A stretch of 34,421 bases of DNA from Gammaproteobacteria bacterium (lineage in GTDB: Bacteria > Pseudomonadota > Gammaproteobacteria > Pseudomonadales > Azotimanducaceae): the NCBI GenBank assembly GCA_028818795.1, contig JAPPND010000174.1:1-34421 (forward strand), in the 5' to 3' direction. Shown in pieces: positions 32,174-34,421 of the stretch. Below the pieces are notes generated by a model. It was not told the DNA's origin, made no database searches, and saw only the letters and a list, made by a program, of their open reading frames with translations. The translations under genes were made by a program, and so were the position numbers. How positions within the stretch are numbered: position 1 is the stretch's first letter; every line of letters begins with the position of its first letter.

Positions 32174-32647
32174 ATGCCATCACGCCGCAAGCTGATCGAA
32201 CTCGATGCCGACGAGGTCCGCGACTACCTGGATGCGGAAAAGACGCTGATCATCGTCGGTAACGGCCACAACGGCTATCCCCACCCCATGCCCATGTGGT
32301 TCGCCCACGACCCCGACGGAACGATCCGCTGCACGACCTTCGGCAAGAGCCAGAAGGTCCTGAACTGGCGGCGCGACCCCAGGGCGACGCTGCTGGTCGA
32401 GAGCGGGATCGAATACGCGGAACTGAAAGGCGTCGTGATCTATGCGACATGCGAGATCATCGACGACCTCGACGCGGTCAAGGACACCCTGGTGGCGATC
32501 AACTCCCGCGGTCGGAATCTCGATGACGAGGCGAGGAACAAGCTCCGCGAAGCTGTCTCGGGGACCGCGGCGAAGCGCGTCGTGCTACAGTTCACCCCGA
32601 ACCGCTATGTCACCTGGGATCACGCCAAGCTGGGTGGCCGGTACTGA
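32174..32647 (+). CDS. Pyridoxamine 5'-phosphate oxidase-family (flavin split-barrel) protein
   Basis: A 157-aa single-domain protein of the FMN/F420-binding split-barrel fold. Visible features: ELDADEVRDYLDAEKTLIIVGNGHNGYPHPMPMWFAHDPDG (first strands), KVLNWRRDPRATLLVESG with the phosphate-contacting Arg/Asp region, LKGVVIYATCEII, and YVTWDHAKLG at the end. Substrate and cofactor (FMN versus F420) are unclear. 9 nt after the CoA-transferase stop, with AGGAG upstream; likely in one operon with it and the selenoprotein. Confidence 0.85.
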   Translation: MPSRRKLIELDADEVRDYLDAEKTLIIVGNGHNGYPHPMPMWFAHDPDGTIRCTTFGKSQKVLNWRRDPRATLLVESGIEYAELKGVVIYATCEIIDDLDAVKDTLVAINSRGRNLDDEARNKLREAVSGTAAKRVVLQFTPNRYVTWDHAKLGGRY

Positions 32648-32668
32648 CACGAATCCGGAGGCCGACGA

Positions 32669-32926
32669 ATGGACATCTCCATAACCTACTGCACTTCCTG
32701 AGGCTACAAGCCCAAAGCGGTCAGTTTGGCTGCAAAGATCAAGGACACCCTCGGCGAGGAGACCTTCATCATCGAAGGGGCTGGCGGCATCTTCGACGTC
32801 AACGTCGATGGCAAGCTCATCTACTCGAAGCACGAGACCGGGGAATTCCCGGACGAGGACGCCCTCGTTAAGGAATTGCAGGGGCGTGCCGACCTGGAGC
32901 ATCCCGACCAGTCGAAGTTGTTCTGA
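32669..32926 (+). CDS. SelW/SelT/SelH-family (Rdx) selenoprotein with in-frame UGA
   Basis: ATG 32669 opens an 85-aa protein if the TGA at 32699-32701 is read as selenocysteine: MDISITYCTSUGYKPKAV, i.e. CxxU in the position of the CxxC/CxxU redox centre of the Rdx family. Downstream of the UGA the frame runs to TGA 32924-32926 with family-like strands (EETFIIEGAGGIFDVNVDGKLIYSK) and the typical GEFPDEDALVKEL ending. GGAGG lies 7 nt before the ATG. A hairpin with GGU in its loop follows the UGA. Gene callers that read UGA as stop see only the part from 32726. Thioredoxin-fold, probably a small thiol/selenol oxidoreductase. Third gene of the CoA-transferase operon. Confidence 0.9.
32709..32731 (+). 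promoter_or_regulatory. Candidate bacterial SECIS hairpin for UGA 32699
   Basis: Stem AGCC(C)AAA at 32709-32716, with C713 bulged, pairs with TTTGGCT at 32725-32731 (7 bp). The 8-base loop GCGGTCAG starts 16 nt after the UGA. A small stem with GG(U) in the apical loop just 3' of the UGA is what SelB-binding bacterial SECIS elements look like (for example fdhF). Confidence 0.75.
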
Positions 32927-32938
32927 CGCCACCGGACT

Positions 32939-32966
32939 GGTTGCCCCGGCCCGAGGCAACCGGGGC
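32939..32966. terminator. Hairpin between the convergent selenoprotein and ahcY genes
   Basis: Two alternative 7-bp stems: GGTTGCC (32939-32945)/GGCAACC (32955-32961), and GCCCCGG (32943-32949)/CCGGGGC (32960-32966). It sits between two converging stop codons but has no clear T-run, so it could be a weak bidirectional terminator. Confidence 0.45.
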
Positions 32967-32995
32967 GGTTCTCTGATCCGCGCCTGCGGGCGTGC

Positions 32996-34357
<1,362 letters not shown>

Positions 34358-34421
34358 GGAATGGCTTGGCTGCAAAGGGACGCGCACGATACCAGCGCCG
34401 GTCGCGAGCGGCCAACGGCGC

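Overview
The window reads as chromosome of a GC-rich Gram-negative bacterium, most likely a proteobacterium. Evidence for this is a lipoprotein M48/TPR peptidase with a lipobox, an inner-membrane oligopeptide (Opp/Dpp) ABC importer, long IleRS, AhcY and CoxD/CoxE maturation factors. The closer taxonomy (for example a marine or host-associated gammaproteobacterium) is inference only. Housekeeping genes at the two ends (ileS, ahcY) bracket a stretch in which core metabolic genes alternate with small selfish or defence-type genes.

Layout. 0-6.1 kb, minus strand: a C39-like cysteine peptidase, ileS, an Rpn-type nuclease with an internal in-frame start behind a strong ribosome binding site, a decayed DUF4143 ATPase fossil, and an intact Phd/VapC module with a palindromic operator. 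6.2-7.2 kb: oppF. 7.3-15.2 kb: accessory region with an S33 hydrolase, a RelE fossil, a PLD-family nuclease, a frameshifted zinc-ribbon gene, an S33 fossil, an unknown 310-aa protein and two AAA_14/DUF4143 ATPases with AT-rich repeat operators. 15.3-18 kb: an orphan xanthine-dehydrogenase-type molybdenum subunit and an RHH antitoxin with a truncated toxin stub. 18.1-19.1 kb: oppD. 19.3-21.3 kb: AAA/PD-(D/E)XK protein and a frameshifted HNH endonuclease. 21.3-27.0 kb: M48 lipoprotein, oppC, oppB, oppA. 27.0-30.9 kb: coxE, a DarTG module, coxD. 31.0-32.9 kb, plus strand: CaiB/BaiF CoA-transferase, PPOX-like flavoprotein and a SelW-type selenoprotein with a UGA codon and a candidate bacterial SECIS hairpin. 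33.0-34.4 kb, minus: ahcY.

How it fits together. One complete Opp-type importer (A, B, C, D, F, all minus strand, in canonical order) is spread over 21 kb because accessory genes sit between C and D and between D and F. In the same way DarTG sits between coxD and coxE, which are normally neighbours. REP-like hairpins (GGGACGGG/CCCGTCCC followed by CTACGG) lie at several of these junctions, and in at least two cases the repeat supplies the TAG stop codon of the upstream gene. The most notable single items are the selenoprotein with its SECIS hairpin, a fibronectin-III-like domain inserted in the first periplasmic loop of OppC, the one-base frameshift in darT at a G5 run beside an intact darG, and the nested Rpn open reading frame that fits an RpnL/RpnS toxin-antitoxin.
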